Positions 1 through 33,425 of a stretch of DNA of 64,000 nucleotides are shown here, piece by piece. The first letter of the stretch is position 1. The number at the start of each line of letters is the position of its first letter. Source of the DNA: Sweltsa coloradensis (lineage: Eukaryota; Arthropoda; Insecta; Plecoptera; Chloroperlidae); contig JAMZAV010001458.1 of assembly GCA_024449915.1 (NCBI GenBank), positions 1-64,000 on the forward strand. The letters run 5' to 3'. The notes beneath the pieces were generated by a model. It saw only the letters and a program-made list of their open reading frames with translations, did not search any database and was not told the DNA's origin. A program made the translations under genes and the position numbers.

Positions 1-335
1 AAGGGAAAAAATAGGGCTTGCAGCCAGCGACCCCGCGAAGGATCCGTCGAGTGGGGGTTTTGGGATTACATGCTACAAACGCCTGCGCGCGGGCAACCCG
101 CCGTACGGCGGGTGGCCAACTACGAGTCACGCCTCCTTGCAGTGCTTAGACTCCCGTCGCAGTATGATCTACAGGGCTGAGTATAAACCACGTTTCGTCG
201 GCCCGCTCAGACACCTTAGAAGTGACAAAACTAGTGAACTTATAACAACCAGTAATTGTAAGAATACATTATTCTTGTACCTTACCGTCATTGAATAAAC
301 ATACCACTTAATTAGTAAATTTTATTTACTGGCTC
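1..335. other. unassigned sequence with a short perfect palindrome
   Basis: No gene is recognised. Bases 97-112 form a perfect 16-base palindrome (CCCGCCGTACGGCGGG), able to fold as an 8-base-pair stem or act as a dyad site. The surroundings are GC-rich up to about 210 and then AT-rich. It could be the edge of a repeat cut by the window start. Confidence 0.3.
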
Positions 336-1190
336 ATTAGTCTTTATGGTTAGCGTATCTGCTTCCAATGCAGAAGGTCCAGGGTTCGATTCCCGTCAAA
401 GTCAGAAGTTAATTTGACTTAAGACTGTTCGCCAAGCTTGGGCCAACTTTTTTTACATGTTAAATGCCCATTTAAAAAAATGCTCGATCGTCAATCCAGC
501 TTATTTCACATACAGAACGTACCGCTTTTTGACCTTTAATTTCATCCAAAAATCTGCATTTTTGGGAGGCTGTTCACAAAGGATGAGCGTGTGTCTCTGT
601 CAAAGCCGATTTTGAAATTTAAAATAATTGTTTCTACACAAAATTGGGAAATTACTACAAATTAACAGTTTGGTGTCATATTTACGGTGAGTTTAATAAG
701 AAAAGTGATCAGTATTTGAAAATGTGCCTTGATACCAACTATTTCACATTCTTACTTAACATTTTGGTGCAAACAACAACCAAATAGGACAAATGATAAG
801 CTTCCAAATTGATCCTGACTGTACCTCTGCGTTCTGCGTCAAAGCCTGGTTTTCTCGAGCTTAGCCAACAGTCTTAAGTCCATCAGTTCTTGTCTTAGGA
901 CTTTGTAAACGGTGACTTTGGAGCCGTCCTATCAACGAGCCACATAATAAATTCAAAGTTGTTCTGAATTTGCCTTGTTGATTCTGGCGTTGATCCGCGG
1001 GTGTTCGCACTGTCCATACCACTGATTGCTATATTCCCTATTAAAAATATTGATCTTTGGTTTGTTATTGCTCACTCGTCAATTGCGTCAGGACCTACAG
1101 GGTTGGCTTGGTCGCTTTGATTTACTGTCCCCCACTGAAAATCAGTTATATAACTAAGTGGGTAGACTCTAATACAATTTATTTATTTAA
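336..1190 (+). mobile_element. tRNA-headed SINE, interrupted by a nested MITE
   Basis: The head (about 336-410) resembles a tRNA-Gly(TCC): the loop region 'CTTCCAA' and a B box 'GGTTCGATTCC' are visible. The body resumes after a nested insertion (423-873) with 'TCCATCAGTTCTTGTCTTAG' and runs to a (TTTA)n-type tail after 'GTGGGTAGACTCTAA'. The same head-plus-body unit recurs at 1200-1678, 21885-22330, 34285-34660, 51003-51425 and 59905-60300, with a tail-only copy near 23090-23220. This proves an interspersed repeat. The head lacks a complete tRNA fold, so it is not a working tRNA gene. Confidence 0.8.
423..873. mobile_element. 451-bp MITE with TTAA target duplication (piggyBac-like)
   Basis: The element is flanked by TTAA on both sides (419-422 and 874-877). 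It has inverted ends beginning GACTGTT and ending AACAGTC, with 'AAGCT' motifs further in on both sides. It splits the SINE at its 'GGACTTAAGTCC' site, which other SINE copies keep whole, so the empty site can be read directly. TTAA duplication with short inverted ends is typical of piggyBac-type elements. No transposase is present. A second copy lies at 19098-19542. Confidence 0.7.
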
Positions 1191-1199
1191 ATAAATAAA

Positions 1200-1678
1200 A
1201 TAATACAAATTATTTATTTAAATAAATAAATAAAATAAATAAATTGTATTTAGAGTACCCACTCAGTTATAATATCATGGATTATAAGTCCATGGTTATA
1301 TATAACTGTTTGTTCAGTGGGGGACAGTAAAATCAAAGCGCCAGCCAACCCGTAGGCCCCGACGCAATCGACGACCCGAGCAATAACCAACCAAAGATCG
1401 ATATTTTTAATAGGAAATATAGCAATCAGTGGTATGGACAGTGCGAACACCCACGGATCAACACCAGAATAAACAAGGCCGATTCAGAACAACTCTGAAT
1501 TATATTGTGCTTCGTTGCTAGGACGGCTCCAAAGTCCCCGGGTTTAAAAACTCCTAAGACAAGAACTGATGGACTTAAGTCCAAATCAGAAGTTAAAAAA
1601 CTTCTGACTTTGGTGGAATCGAACCCGGGACCTTCTGCATTGGAAGCAGATACACTAACACAAGACCAACGAGCCACC
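1200..1678 (-). mobile_element. tRNA-headed SINE, minus orientation
   Basis: The same SINE as at 336-1190, reversed: the (TAAA)n tail lies near 1200-1250 and the tRNA-like head near 1610-1678. With the plus copy it makes a tail-to-tail pair, so the region around 1190 is a large imperfect palindrome. The copy is full length. Confidence 0.8.
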
Positions 1679-2322
1679 CGATTATTTAATAATAATAATC
1701 ATCATAATTTCAGTTCCAACATGTCGGTTGAGTGGTGGTTTTCCACCATTTCAAGGGCATGAAACTGTAGATACTAAAGCTTGCAGACTTAGTGTTTCTT
1801 CCACATCATCCAACTCCTTCTTCTCCACCAATTTACTCCACTCTCTTCTGTCCTCCCACAGCTTACTCTGCCACATGCTCCCACACTTCATTCCGTTTTC
1901 CCAAACGTCTCTTAAATTTAATCTTTCCCATTTTTCTCTGGCCTTCCTACTCTTCTTTTCCCTCCTCTGCCGCTTCAAATTCTCGTCTTGGAATCCTCTC
2001 CCTGCCCATCCTTTTCATATGTCCAAACCATCTTAGACGTTCTCTTTCCTAGCTTAAATTTCAATCTTCCAATCCCAGTTCTTTCCTTATTTCATTACTT
2101 CTTATTTGTCCATCTTTGTAACTCCCTTTATACTTCTTAAAACTTCATTTCTGCTGCCTTCCAGCTGACTCCCTTCTTTTGTTCCACTGCCCATGTTACT
2201 GCCCATATGTTAATATAGGTACAAAATATGCCTTATACAGCAAAATTTTACATTTTTGTGGGAACAACTCATTCCATAGTAACTTTCTCACCAATTGATA
2301 AACCCCTTCTGCTTTTTGCACT

Positions 2323-3050
2323 CTAGATACACTTCCCTACACACTTTTGCATCTTTGTCAATATACTTCCCAAATATTTAAATTCTTCTTTTTCTTCTAA
2401 GACTTCTCCACGTAGTACAATATTTTCTATGTCTCTAGGCCTGCCCTTTGTCTTCTTTTGCATACGCAAACATTCACTCTTTTTCTGATTGATTTTTAGA
2501 CCAAACTCTGTAGTAACTTCGTTCCATCTGTCCACCTCACCTCACTTCTCTGGCACTCTCACCCCAAATCAACACATCGTCCGCAAACACTAATGTTCTT
2601 GTGTCCCTTCCATCTGTATTTGTTCATCTTCTTATAATTTCATCCATTACAACAGTAAAGAGTGTTGGAGATAACACACTACCTTGTCGCAAGCCCTCAT
2701 TCACTTGAAACCATTTCTGACCTACCCATATCTGTCTGTACACAACTTTCACTCCTTTGATATGTACTTTGTACCCTGTCTATTAAACCTCTTCCACTCC
2801 TTTTATCTCTAGACACTCCCATACTTTCTCTCTAGGCAGGCGATCGTATGCCTTCTCCAGATCCAAAACACAATGTGCATTCTTTCCCATTTTGCCATCT
2901 CCCCTCCATTGTCTGTCTTATAGCAAATATGGGATCAATAGTAGACCGTCCACTTCTGACCCATATTGTTCTTCTCTTTAAAGATCTGTGCCCATATACC
3001 TCCTTCAGTCTTAGTTCTATAACTTTCTCATAAATTTTGCACACTGACAC
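2323..3050 (-). pseudogene. LINE reverse transcriptase, broken
   Basis: Two frames carry RT motifs. At 3050-2832 the stretch 'KIYEKVIELRLKE' and 'RSTIDPIFAIRQTME' match the fingers region before the catalytic YADD block. At 2535-2323 'GLKINQKKSECLRM' and 'FKYLGSILT' match the region after it. The frames are joined only through stops and shifts, so the protein is dead. It belongs to the LINE at 1690-6640. Confidence 0.7.
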
Positions 3051-4134
3051 ATTAATGTCACCCCTCTATAATTTCACTTTTCTTACGGTCCACCTTTCTT
3101 AAACAGCGGTACAATTATACCTCTTTTCCAATCTTCCGGTACCTTCTTTTGGTTTCCACGCAGCATTTTATTACTCGAAATAACCATCTTCTTCCTTCCA
3201 CACTGATGCTTTGATCATTTCCACAGAAATGTCATCCACTCCGGAGCTCTACCATTCTTCATGGCTCCTAACGCCCGAGCCACCTCTTGTTCTGTTACCT
3301 CGTCTTCTTCATCTTCTCCACTTGCCTTTTTCCCTCTTTCTCTGCTTTAAATTTTCACTAACCTGTACATTTAGCAGATCTTTGAAATATTTCCCCCCAC
3401 ATTTCTTGTATTTCCTGTGGGTTTTTGTAACTTGGCCATTTTTCATTTACCAATGAGCTTTTGTTTTTCCCCTTTTCTTGTCTTTTTTGTCTTTACTAGT
3501 CCGTACATAATTTTCTTTTTTCCCTGGAAGTATCTTCTAATTTACCAGCAAATTCTTCCATTGCTTTGTCTTTCTCCTCCTTCAAAATTTTTTCACATCG
3601 TTTTTCGCCTACGGTACTCGTACTCATTTTCTGTTGATTTGCACTTTTCATTCTTTTCCAAGCTAGTTTCTTCTCCCGAATGCATCTCGTACCCTCTCGT
3701 TCCACCATCGCTTTTCTTTCTCTTTCCTCCTTCCACGGGACTCTTCCACACAGCTCTTCTGCACTTGACACCAAAAAACCCTTCTTAAAGTTTTGCCATT
3801 TTCTTCTATTTCTCCCACTTCTTTTGTAGGTGTTTGGTCACTAATTCTTGTCATAAACTCTTCTTGCACTATCGGAGATTGCAGTTTCCACATTTTTTAG
3901 TCTTTTGTGCCGGTTCTTTATTCTTTTTTGTGTCTGTACCATCATTCAAAACTTCCCCAACACCAGCCTGTGGTCTCCATCCAATGATATTGATGGCATT
4001 ACCCTCACATCCTAAAGGTTTCTCATTATTTCTTTTCCTATACATAGATAGTCAATTACTGTCTCTGATCTGTCTTCACCATAGCCATATCTCGTTATTT
4101 GTTGGGGTTCTACGTTTCTTGAACCAACTATTTC

Positions 4135-4580
4135 CTAAAAACTAATGAGTTTCGGGCCCAACACATTTCTAACAATTTCTCTCCATCTCTGTTTCTTGCA
4201 TTTTATCCCATGTCTGCCCATAACCTCTTCAAATCCTTTTCTAATCTTTTCTATTCTTGCATAAAATCCCCCATTACTACAATAGTATTCGATGTCATAA
4301 TCCCTTCTAATTTTTGCCACAAACTCATCCTTCTAAACCACGGGTCTTCCTTTTTGAGGCGCATACACCTGAATGAATTCGATTGTCATGCTGTCATCGC
4401 ACAAGATGTACATCTGTATCATTCTATCACTATGGCTTTTCACATTTACGATACTGTCTTTCCATTCAGGGCTTACCACAAATGCTACCCCATTTTTTCC
4501 CTCCACTCCTCCAACCACCACAGCTTGTATCCTTTCTCTGAGATTCTTGTTTCCACACCCTTTTCCACTTTGTCTCACTG
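4135..4580 (-). pseudogene. LINE endonuclease domain, broken
   Basis: The minus-strand frame 4578-4333 contains 'GVAFVVSPEWKDSIVNV', 'SDRMIQM' and 'IEFIQVYAPQ', the pattern of the endonuclease/exonuclease/phosphatase fold of LINE endonucleases just before the catalytic core. The next frame (4320-4135) continues the domain after a shift. It would nick target DNA in an active element; here it is interrupted. Confidence 0.65.
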
Positions 4581-5389
4581 AGTCCCATTACCACAGTTCT
4601 GTTCTTCATGACACAATGATCTCTTCGTTTTTACCATTAAGTGACACTATATTATTGTGCCCACATTTATAACTTTCCTTCTTTCCTGGTGGATGATGTT
4701 CTCCCTCTTTGTTTGGTTTTCTCCTTTTTCCACGGTCTATGCCTAACTTTTTTTCTCCACACCCACCTTGTGTGAAAAACCTTCTGCCCATTGTTCAGAT
4801 TCTTTTCCTTTTTTCTTACTTCACATCTAGGCCTAGCCCCTTTTTTCCCCCGTTGCTCATTACGAAGCGTTTTGCTCTTATTCCCACTTCTCTTGCTCTG
4901 TTCCATTTCTCTTCTATTCCTTCCACCCCCTTTCATGTCTATATATTCTACTTCAATCCTTGCATATATTTTCTTTTATATCATTATTGACACCTAAGCT
5001 TAAACCCTCCAGGGGCTTAGCCCACACATGCCTATCTTGGCATTTTAAAACTTTCTCTTCGCCAATACAAGTAAGCCTTGGGAGATTCCCTAGCATGACT
5101 GCCTTTCCTCTCCAGCCCACTTTTCTCTGTTCCCTGCACATATAAACCCCCACTTCTAATTTCCATCTGATTTTTACTCTTCTACCTTCTTTTTTAAGTT
5201 CATTATCCTGATACCTGGGTAAACCCTAGCCCTGTACTCCACTCCACACAAAAATTATTTGCTGTTTTTACCCGACACATCTCCAATTAGTATACCTAAT
5301 GCTTTTTTGTCCTGGTTGAGCTTTCTTGTATCATAGTTTTCATACCACTTCAATGTCTGGTAATGATTCACCCACCTGCTGTTTTGATA

Positions 5390-6100
5390 AGTTTACTTAC
5401 TTCTGTCTTTGTTATGTTTACACCCAACTTGGGGACCAACTTCATTGTGTGGTATTGATTTTCCCCCCTGCTGTTTGTGACATGGTGAATTACTTCTGTC
5501 TTGTTTATGTTCTACACCCGACTTGTGCCCAACTTCACTGTCTTGCATTGCATCTTTTAGGTCTGTTGTTACTGTGTGCTGTTGGCCTGGACCCACCTTG
5601 AGCTCTATTAACTCGGTTGTTGTTTTGTCCTCTTTTTGGTCTTGCTTCACCCACCTGATGTTTGTGGGGAAGGTGACTTGCTTCTATGGATGTTCTTTTT
5701 TACCGCCAATTTGTGGGCCAACTTTGTTGTCTGGCGTTGCGATACCTAAACCTTGCTTTTGGTCAAACCCCACCATGTGCTCACGAACTCTTTTGCTGCC
5801 TAGTCTTAGGTCTTCAGCATGTGGTATAAACCCAAAGTCTAATATTCTTTGTTGTATCTCTTCCCACATGTTATTTAATCTATTATCCAACATTTTTCTT
5901 CCCTCCTGTTCCTCCTCCAATTCTTCTCCAACACTCACCAATCTCATTTGTGTTCTTCCCATTTCCTGTTCCAGCCTGGAATATGTTTTTTCCAAAACCA
6001 GCTGGATGTTTACCCCCTCTGTAGTGCATTTTTCCACCACCCCTTTCATACTGGTGTACACTTGTTCTAACACTCCTGCCTTTTCCCTTTTTCTTTATCT
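5390..6100 (-). pseudogene. LINE ORF1-like coiled coil with internal repeats
   Basis: The minus-strand frame 6073-5684 is rich in Glu, Leu and Arg with heptad spacing ('RLEQEMGRTQMRLVSVGEEL'), as in LINE ORF1 coiled coils. Downstream (5740-5360) a diverged 90-110 bp unit recurs three to four times, encoding pieces such as 'VGPQIGGK', 'VGHKSGVEHKQDRS' and 'VGPQVGCKHNKDRS'. It is broken by stops. The long plus-strand frame 5523-6509 is only its antisense shadow. Confidence 0.5.
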
Positions 6101-6649
6101 CTCTTTTTCCAACATTTCTACCTTTTCACTCAGTTTTTCAATATGTTTGCTCATTTTACCTAATGCCTGTTTCCATCAAATTCCACTTCTCACTACTAGG
6201 CCTACCCAGCTCTTAACCATTCCAATGTGGTTCCTCCTTTTCATTGAGCCACCCTTCCACCCATTATATATTCCTCCTTGTGTTTATACTAATCTTGTTA
6301 CTTTGGTGCACTCCCACCGGTTTTTATGCCTAACCCCAATCTTAAGCCGAGAGGTCTGCTTGCTTTTTATTACAGTTATACTTTCTGTCTCAATTCCTTT
6401 GGGTGTTGTTTGTATGCATTTCCTACCTTTTCTTCTTTCAATGCCATCTCTCATTGCTGCACCCACACCACCATTCCTTTTCTTTTCTTCTATAACTCCT
6501 TTCCATTGAAATCCCGCACATTTAAAATGGGACCAAATGGCACATATATAACTATAAATTATTATTGGCCTATCATTTTAACTAGTCGTCCCTTATCCCA
6601 GTATGCCTCGTTTTCACTGTTTTCTAAAAGGGCAGTTAAGTTTTAGACC

Positions 6650-7232
6650 AATCAGAGTTCTTGGATCAGAAAGCAATGCTTTACGTAGGGTGGGAGGGGT
6701 GCAATCAGAATTGTACAGATTTTAGATCTGAATCTACAAGAAACCTCACATTCTCTCGGTTACAACCACTTCTTCTATACTTATAATTCCAATTGCTGAT
6801 GATACTTTATTACATACTATTCATAATGTAACTTAAAATTTAAATAAAAATCCAAGAAAATTCGAATTCAAATTCATAAAATCTAAATTTAACTTACGAA
6901 CCATTACTTTTTCAAACGCCAAAGGAATGTCATTCATGCTTCTATCATTCCTTATGAAAAATCGATAAAATTTGTTTACTATCTAGGTGCCCCTTAGGGC
7001 GCCGCAGCCAAGCCACGGTGCGCTACAAAACTCGGGCACCTTATACAGCAAGCAGAGTTGGGATGATTTCGAGGGGTCACCCAACCGTCGTGAAAAGTGA
7101 TGTGAACTTAAAACTATCAAAATCAAGGGGATTTGGGTACCCGACAACACATGCCAAATTTGGGTTTGGGGTACGAACATTCCTTCTTGGTGAAAAATGA
7201 CTTGAAACATGCTCAAAATCACTTCAAGGATG
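6650..7232. other. no gene recognised
   Basis: AT-rich sequence up to about 6980, then a more mixed stretch (6985-7200) with an open frame on each strand, neither like a known family. It lies beyond the 3' end of the protease gene. Probably decayed repeat. Confidence 0.3.
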
Positions 7233-8056
7233 TTAGTAACTACTACTAGCTTCTACTAAACCCTCTAATTCGTCATTTCAATTGCCCACGATTCTGACCA
7301 AATGGGTGGGGCTACAACTTTCATATTTTACATGGACATTTAAGGTAATAGTGATGTACATAGGTAGTTCCTTTGAAAAAAAAAGTTTGCTGGAAGGCTT
7401 CCAAATAAGGTTTCAATATAAACCTAATACAAGAATATAACCAACAAGTAACTATAGTTACCTACCGGGACTTGACAATGATCGACTACATTGGGTTTTC
7501 AAAAATCAAGTCTTTGTGCCACTAGATATTTACATTCTATTGTTAATTGGTTAATTTCATTGCAATTAAATTTTTGGGTTTGATAAAATAATTATATTTT
7601 AACAAATAATTTTGCAATGGAACTTGAAAAAGTAATGAGATCCCACACGTAACAAAAACTTGTAAAAATATAGCCAAAACCTTACATACTCAAAAGAAAT
7701 TAGATCTAAAAAGTGCCAAGTTCATCTACCCGTCCACATTTGCGCATTCTTAATTCATAAACGTACAGTGTCCCGTAACAGCATCCTTGAAAAGCTTGGC
7801 AAAATAGAATTTGCATGATATTACGTTTAAATTAATTAGAAAAAAGAGCTTGGATGAACTATTACGTTCAAATTAATAATTGCAAATCATATTTATCCAA
7901 GCTTTTCAAGGATGCTGTTACGGGACACTGTGCGTTTATGAATAAGAATGCACAAATGTGGAAGGGTAGAAGAGCTTGGCCCTTTTTTTAGATCTAATTT
8001 CTTTTGAGTGTGTAAGGTTTGGCTGTATTTTTACAACTTTTTGTTATGTGTGGGAT
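7233..8056. repeat. hairpin repeat unit, copy 1
   Basis: The unit starts 'GTTAGTAACTACTACTAG', contains the interspersed motif 'TTCTGACCAAATGGGTGGGG', and ends in a hairpin with arms of about 165 bp (about 7637-7801 and 7896-8060). Both arms contain 'GTGTCCCGTAACAGCATCC' or its complement. A second diverged copy follows directly. The 'TTCTGACCAAACGGG' part also occurs near 28150 and 29990, so it belongs to a wider family. Confidence 0.65.
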
Positions 8057-8817
8057 GTTAGTTACTACTACTGTCTAATTCGTCAGTTTCAATTCCCCAG
8101 CAATTCTGACCAAACAGGTGGGGCTACAACGTTCATTATTCACATGGACATTAAGGTAATAGTAATGTAGTTACTTTTGAAAGAAAAACTTGAAAAAGGT
8201 TGCTGTAAGGCTTCCAAAAAAAGGGGTTTTTAATTTAAGCCTTATATACAGGCATACAATCAACAAGTAACTATCGTTACTTGACAAAGATTGCCTACAT
8301 TCACATTTATTTGTTTAAAAAATGCAACTCTTTGGGCCACTAGATATTTTACATTCTATTGTTTTTTGGTAATACCTCAGCAATTAACTCGACTTTGATA
8401 AAATTATTATATTTTAACAAATTATTTTGCAGTGCAACTTGAAAAGTAATGAGATCACACACATAACAAAAACTTGTAAAAATACAGACAAACCTTACAC
8501 ACTAAAAAGAAATGAGATCTAAAAAAGGGCCAAGCCATCTACCCTTCCACATTTGCGCATTCTTAATTCATAAACGTAAAGTGTCCCGTAACAGAATAGA
8601 ATTTGCATGACCAAAAACGTTTAAATTAATACTAGTTGCAAATTCTATTTTGCCAGGCTTTTCTAGGATGTGTTACGGGACACTGTACGTTTATGAATTA
8701 AGAATGGGCAAATGTGGAAGGGTAGATGAGCTTGGCCCTTTTTTTTAGATCTCATTTCTTTTGAGTGTGTAAGGTTTGGCTGTATTTTTACAAGATTTTG
8801 TTATGTGTGGGTATCAA
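8057..8817. repeat. hairpin repeat unit, copy 2
   Basis: Direct tandem copy of 7233-8056, with its own hairpin (arms about 8450-8600 and 8660-8815). The two copies differ by many substitutions and a shorter loop, so the duplication is not recent. Confidence 0.65.
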
Positions 8818-8948
8818 ATTCCTGAATTTTAAACCAAGCATCCATCCTCTTGAGAACTTCTTGAGAACTTCTTGAAGACGTCTGCACGGATTAACAGACT
8901 GCAACTATTTTCAGGTTAATTGACCACAGTGAGTCAAAACCAAATTAA

Positions 8949-8954
8949 TTTATT
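8949..8954 (-). terminator. candidate polyadenylation signal of the protease gene
   Basis: TTTATT on the plus strand is AATAAA on the minus strand, about 210 bases after the protease stop codon at 9163. The stretch 8955-9162 would be the 3' untranslated region. Position and sequence fit, but transcript data are needed. Confidence 0.45.
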
Positions 8955-9162
8955 TCACATGAACAATTTATACAATGCATGGAACGAATCAAAAGTTAGC
9001 CATGCTCACACAAGAAAGTATTAGAACTTATTTTGTTAAAGTTTCATAAACTTAATCAAGTATTTGTTTTTCTTCTGGCGTCGTCGCTCAGGTCAGCAAA
9101 CTCGTTACACAGAGCGGGATTCCCCCGTGGGATTCCCCGACTTCAAGGTCGAGTCTAACTAG

Positions 9163-30785
<21,623 letters not shown>

Positions 30786-30823
30786 GGCAGCAACTCAGCA
30801 GATCCGTAGTGTAGAATAATTAA

Positions 30824-30831
30824 ATATATAG
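30824..30831 (-). promoter_or_regulatory. TATA box of the protease exon 1a promoter
   Basis: On the minus strand 'CCCTATATATTTAATTATTC' lies about 40 bases before the ATG, leaving only a very short leader. The mirror copy at 33328 has 'CCCTATATTTAATTATTC'. The distance suits a TATA box if transcription starts within 'CTACACTACGG'. Confidence 0.6.
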
Positions 30832-31689
30832 GGTTTCAGCTTCTTCTATGGTTGTATTAACATTTAATTTGTATTTAATAGTCGAGATGGTTACATTTTA
30901 ACGAACAAATTTGGAAATAGACTTAAGAATTTTGACACTAGTAGTGGATGAAAGACGTGATTTGTTTATTTCTAATGCGGGGCGTTGTAGTCGACCAAAG
31001 CGCTTCGTGCGCGCAGTTTCAAGTTTGACTTCTTTGGAATGGCTCAAATAGTCACAGCAGGCAAGGTCATCGAGGTTCCCAGAGAGATCTATAGACCTTG
31101 ACAGCTGCAACCAAGGTCTACGTGAGAGTCTACGAGAGTCCAGGAGACTAGTATACCTTGATCCCGCAAACACAACACTTGTGTTTTCAACCTTTAAACT
31201 AGGAAAACGCTTAAGTCCCGCCGCGTTGATGGATGAGCGTAATTTTTTTAAACGAAAAAAGCGTAAAATCGCGATTTTTTTAATAGATAATTTTTTGATT
31301 ACGCTCAAATTTCACACGAATATATGAATTCATAAAATTAAAGTTCTGTGAAAAAAATCATTACAATCGGATAAAGCATGTAGGTTTTATTCGTCGAAGA
31401 ATTTTTTTAAAAATCGAAAAAAACCCTTAAAATTGCTATTTTCATGAGAAATAATTTTTGATCGATTTTTCCCTCCGTGCAGTTCTTTGTTCAGAGATTT
31501 CATAGACCTCCATAAAATTTCATCGCAATTGGAGTATTGGTTTAGCCGGAATCGTGTTCACAGACACACAAAAATCAAAAAAAAAAAAAGAAAGAAAGAA
31601 AGAAAGAAAAAAAAACATTCCGGATTTTTTTCCCCAGTGAAGTGAAATGGAATCTTCGCTTCGCTCGCTACGCTCATCCAATTAAATGC

Positions 31690-32290
31690 TCATCCAATTA
31701 ACATTTATTTTTAGTTAAGAAAAATTTGCTTTATGAGTAATATTAAGCCTTTTATTTATTACGCATGGAGGCCTCGGGAGTCACATGCTTCTCTCACTAT
31801 CATAATAAAATCCAAACTGATAAAAAATAATTACTTGACATCTTGTGTTAAAGAATATTTTGCTTTTTTGTGAAAAAAAAAGTTGTTGAGTAAAATGTAA
31901 ATGTGATTTTAATTATCACAAAATTAAAGACAGATTTGTTCATCCTATCTTCATCCCCTTCAAAATTCCATGTGCTCGTATTGTTGTTTTTATATTTTCC
32001 CCCATTAACCGAATTCAAGACACCTACAACAAATAATTAGCCATTAATACAGAAATTGACATCAACCTCATGAAACTTCAATATTAAAAGCAGCTGTTTA
32101 CGCCAGTTTACCAACAAGACTCATTTATCACTCTTGTCACCCATCGCCTTTTCACCAGGTATTGTTTTTTATAACCCCAAGTTTTTCTTTTTTCCTTAAT
32201 TTCATCTTGGGCTGTCATCCGTTTTTTTTATATATAATTTTGTTCAAGTATTTCTTGTTGTATTTGTTGTAAAATTTATTTATTTGTCAT
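31690..32290. other. spacer between divergent gene starts, no gene
   Basis: AT-rich, no recognised element; it adjoins the LINE piece at 32290. Upstream regulatory sequence for both divergent genes could lie here. Confidence 0.3.
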
Positions 32291-32710
32291 AATTAATTAA
32301 TATCGAACCCTATTTCCAACTAAGTCGGGTAGGGGGTGGGAAGTTCCCACCACATTCTTGGCTCCCCGGGGCCATGCCTCACGCTTCTCCCACATCATCT
32401 TTTTCTTCCTCTGCGTCATCAACTTCACTTTTTTCCTCTCCTCTGCCTTCTTCCTCAGGGAACTCCACCAGGTTTTTCCCCATATTTTTCGTTCTTCCCA
32501 ACATCTTTCCTGGTTAAACCTTTCCCAATCTGCATTTCTCTTTTTCAAATCCATTGCTATAACTTCTTCCCATCTCAGTCTAGGCCTCCCTCTTTTTCTC
32601 TGTTTGTTTCCTGCGTCTTGTTCATACTGTATCTTAGGGATCCTTCATACTGCTTATCGTCTTCATATGTCCAAACCACCTCTTATTAATTTTTTAAACA
32701 TAAAAAAAAA
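32290..32710 (-). mobile_element. LINE 3' fragment
   Basis: The minus-strand frames give 'EEVIAMDLKKRNADWERFNQ' and 'CWEERKIWGKTWW', the RTE-like LINE C-terminal pattern, in a different subfamily from the copies at 10.3 and 20.1 kb. It lies in the spacer between the divergent genes. Confidence 0.55.
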
Positions 32711-33327
32711 AAAAATGTAAACTGATAGCACTTTTATTAAACAACCAAACATAAAAAAGAAAAAAGAAATAATCATTTTGCAAAGCATGATTTTTAAAGT
32801 TAATTAATCACATTGAATTTTATTTTCTGTTAAATAATAATTTGAAATTGATTAAACTTTATTTTGTATTTTTTGGAAAAAAATGATATTTAAAAAGGAA
32901 TATTAAGCCTACTTTAATTAGTTAATTGATTAATTATCTGATTGGTATTTTTTAGTAATAATTTATTTAAGATGAAAAAGTGTGAAAAAACATGTGATGT
33001 GTTTGTGGGATCAAGGTGTACTAGTCTCCTGGACTCTCGTAGACTCTCACGTAGACCTTGGTTGCAGCTGTCAAGGTCTATAGATCTCTCTGGGAACCTC
33101 GATGACCTTGCCTGCAGTGACTTTGAGCCATTCCAAAGAGGTCAAACTTGAAACTGCGCGCACGAAGAGCTTTGGTCGACTACAATGCCCCGCATTAGAA
33201 ATAAACAAATCACATCTTTTGTAAGTGTCACAACAGTCTGTTTCCAAAATTGATCGTTAAAATGTAACCATCTCGACTATTAAATACAAATTAAATGTGA
33301 ATACAACCATAGAAGAAGCTGAAACCC

Positions 33328-33336
33328 TATATTTAA
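33328..33336 (+). promoter_or_regulatory. TATA box of the Ig-gene promoter
   Basis: TATATTTAA, 35-43 bases before the ATG at 33371. It is the mirror of the protease 1a promoter, shorter by one TA step, so both genes may respond to the same signals. Confidence 0.6.
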
Positions 33337-33370
33337 TTATTCTACACTACGGATCTGCTGAGTTGCTGCC

Positions 33371-33425
33371 ATGGATAACAAGACCCTGGTTGTCTTGTTG
33401 TTGACGATCACCTGTCACACCCTCG
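33371..33425 (+). CDS. Ig-gene exon 1: signal peptide shared with the protease
   Basis: Encodes 'MDNKTLVVLLLTITCHTL' plus one base, with donor GTGAGT and start context 'GCTGCCATGG'. It is residue-for-residue the same as protease exon 1a. Phase 1 fits the C, A and B Ig exons. Joining to the C exon would give ...HTL-GAS.YNL..., like the start of the C exons on the minus strand. Confidence 0.8.

Larger units (their letters stand above)
1690..6640 (-). mobile_element. decayed full-length-like LINE (RTE-like endonuclease/RT)
   Basis: Frameshifted reading frames on the minus strand match the usual order of a non-LTR retrotransposon: a coiled-coil ORF1 (about 6100-5390), an apurinic-type endonuclease (about 4580-4135), reverse transcriptase (about 3900-2320) and a C-terminal part (about 1980-1750). 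The 3' end at about 1690 is an AT-rich tail of ATT/ATG repeats. The endonuclease resembles those of elements often annotated as craniofacial development protein 2-like, which suggests the RTE group; clade assignment is inference. No intact ORF remains. Confidence 0.75.

Noticed and set aside
341..410. functional tRNA-Gly gene
   Set aside because: The same head recurs with an identical SINE body at six places, and the cloverleaf is incomplete.
5523..6509. 328-codon plus-strand open frame
   Set aside because: Antisense shadow of a decayed LINE ORF1; Ser/Leu/Phe-rich with no family features.
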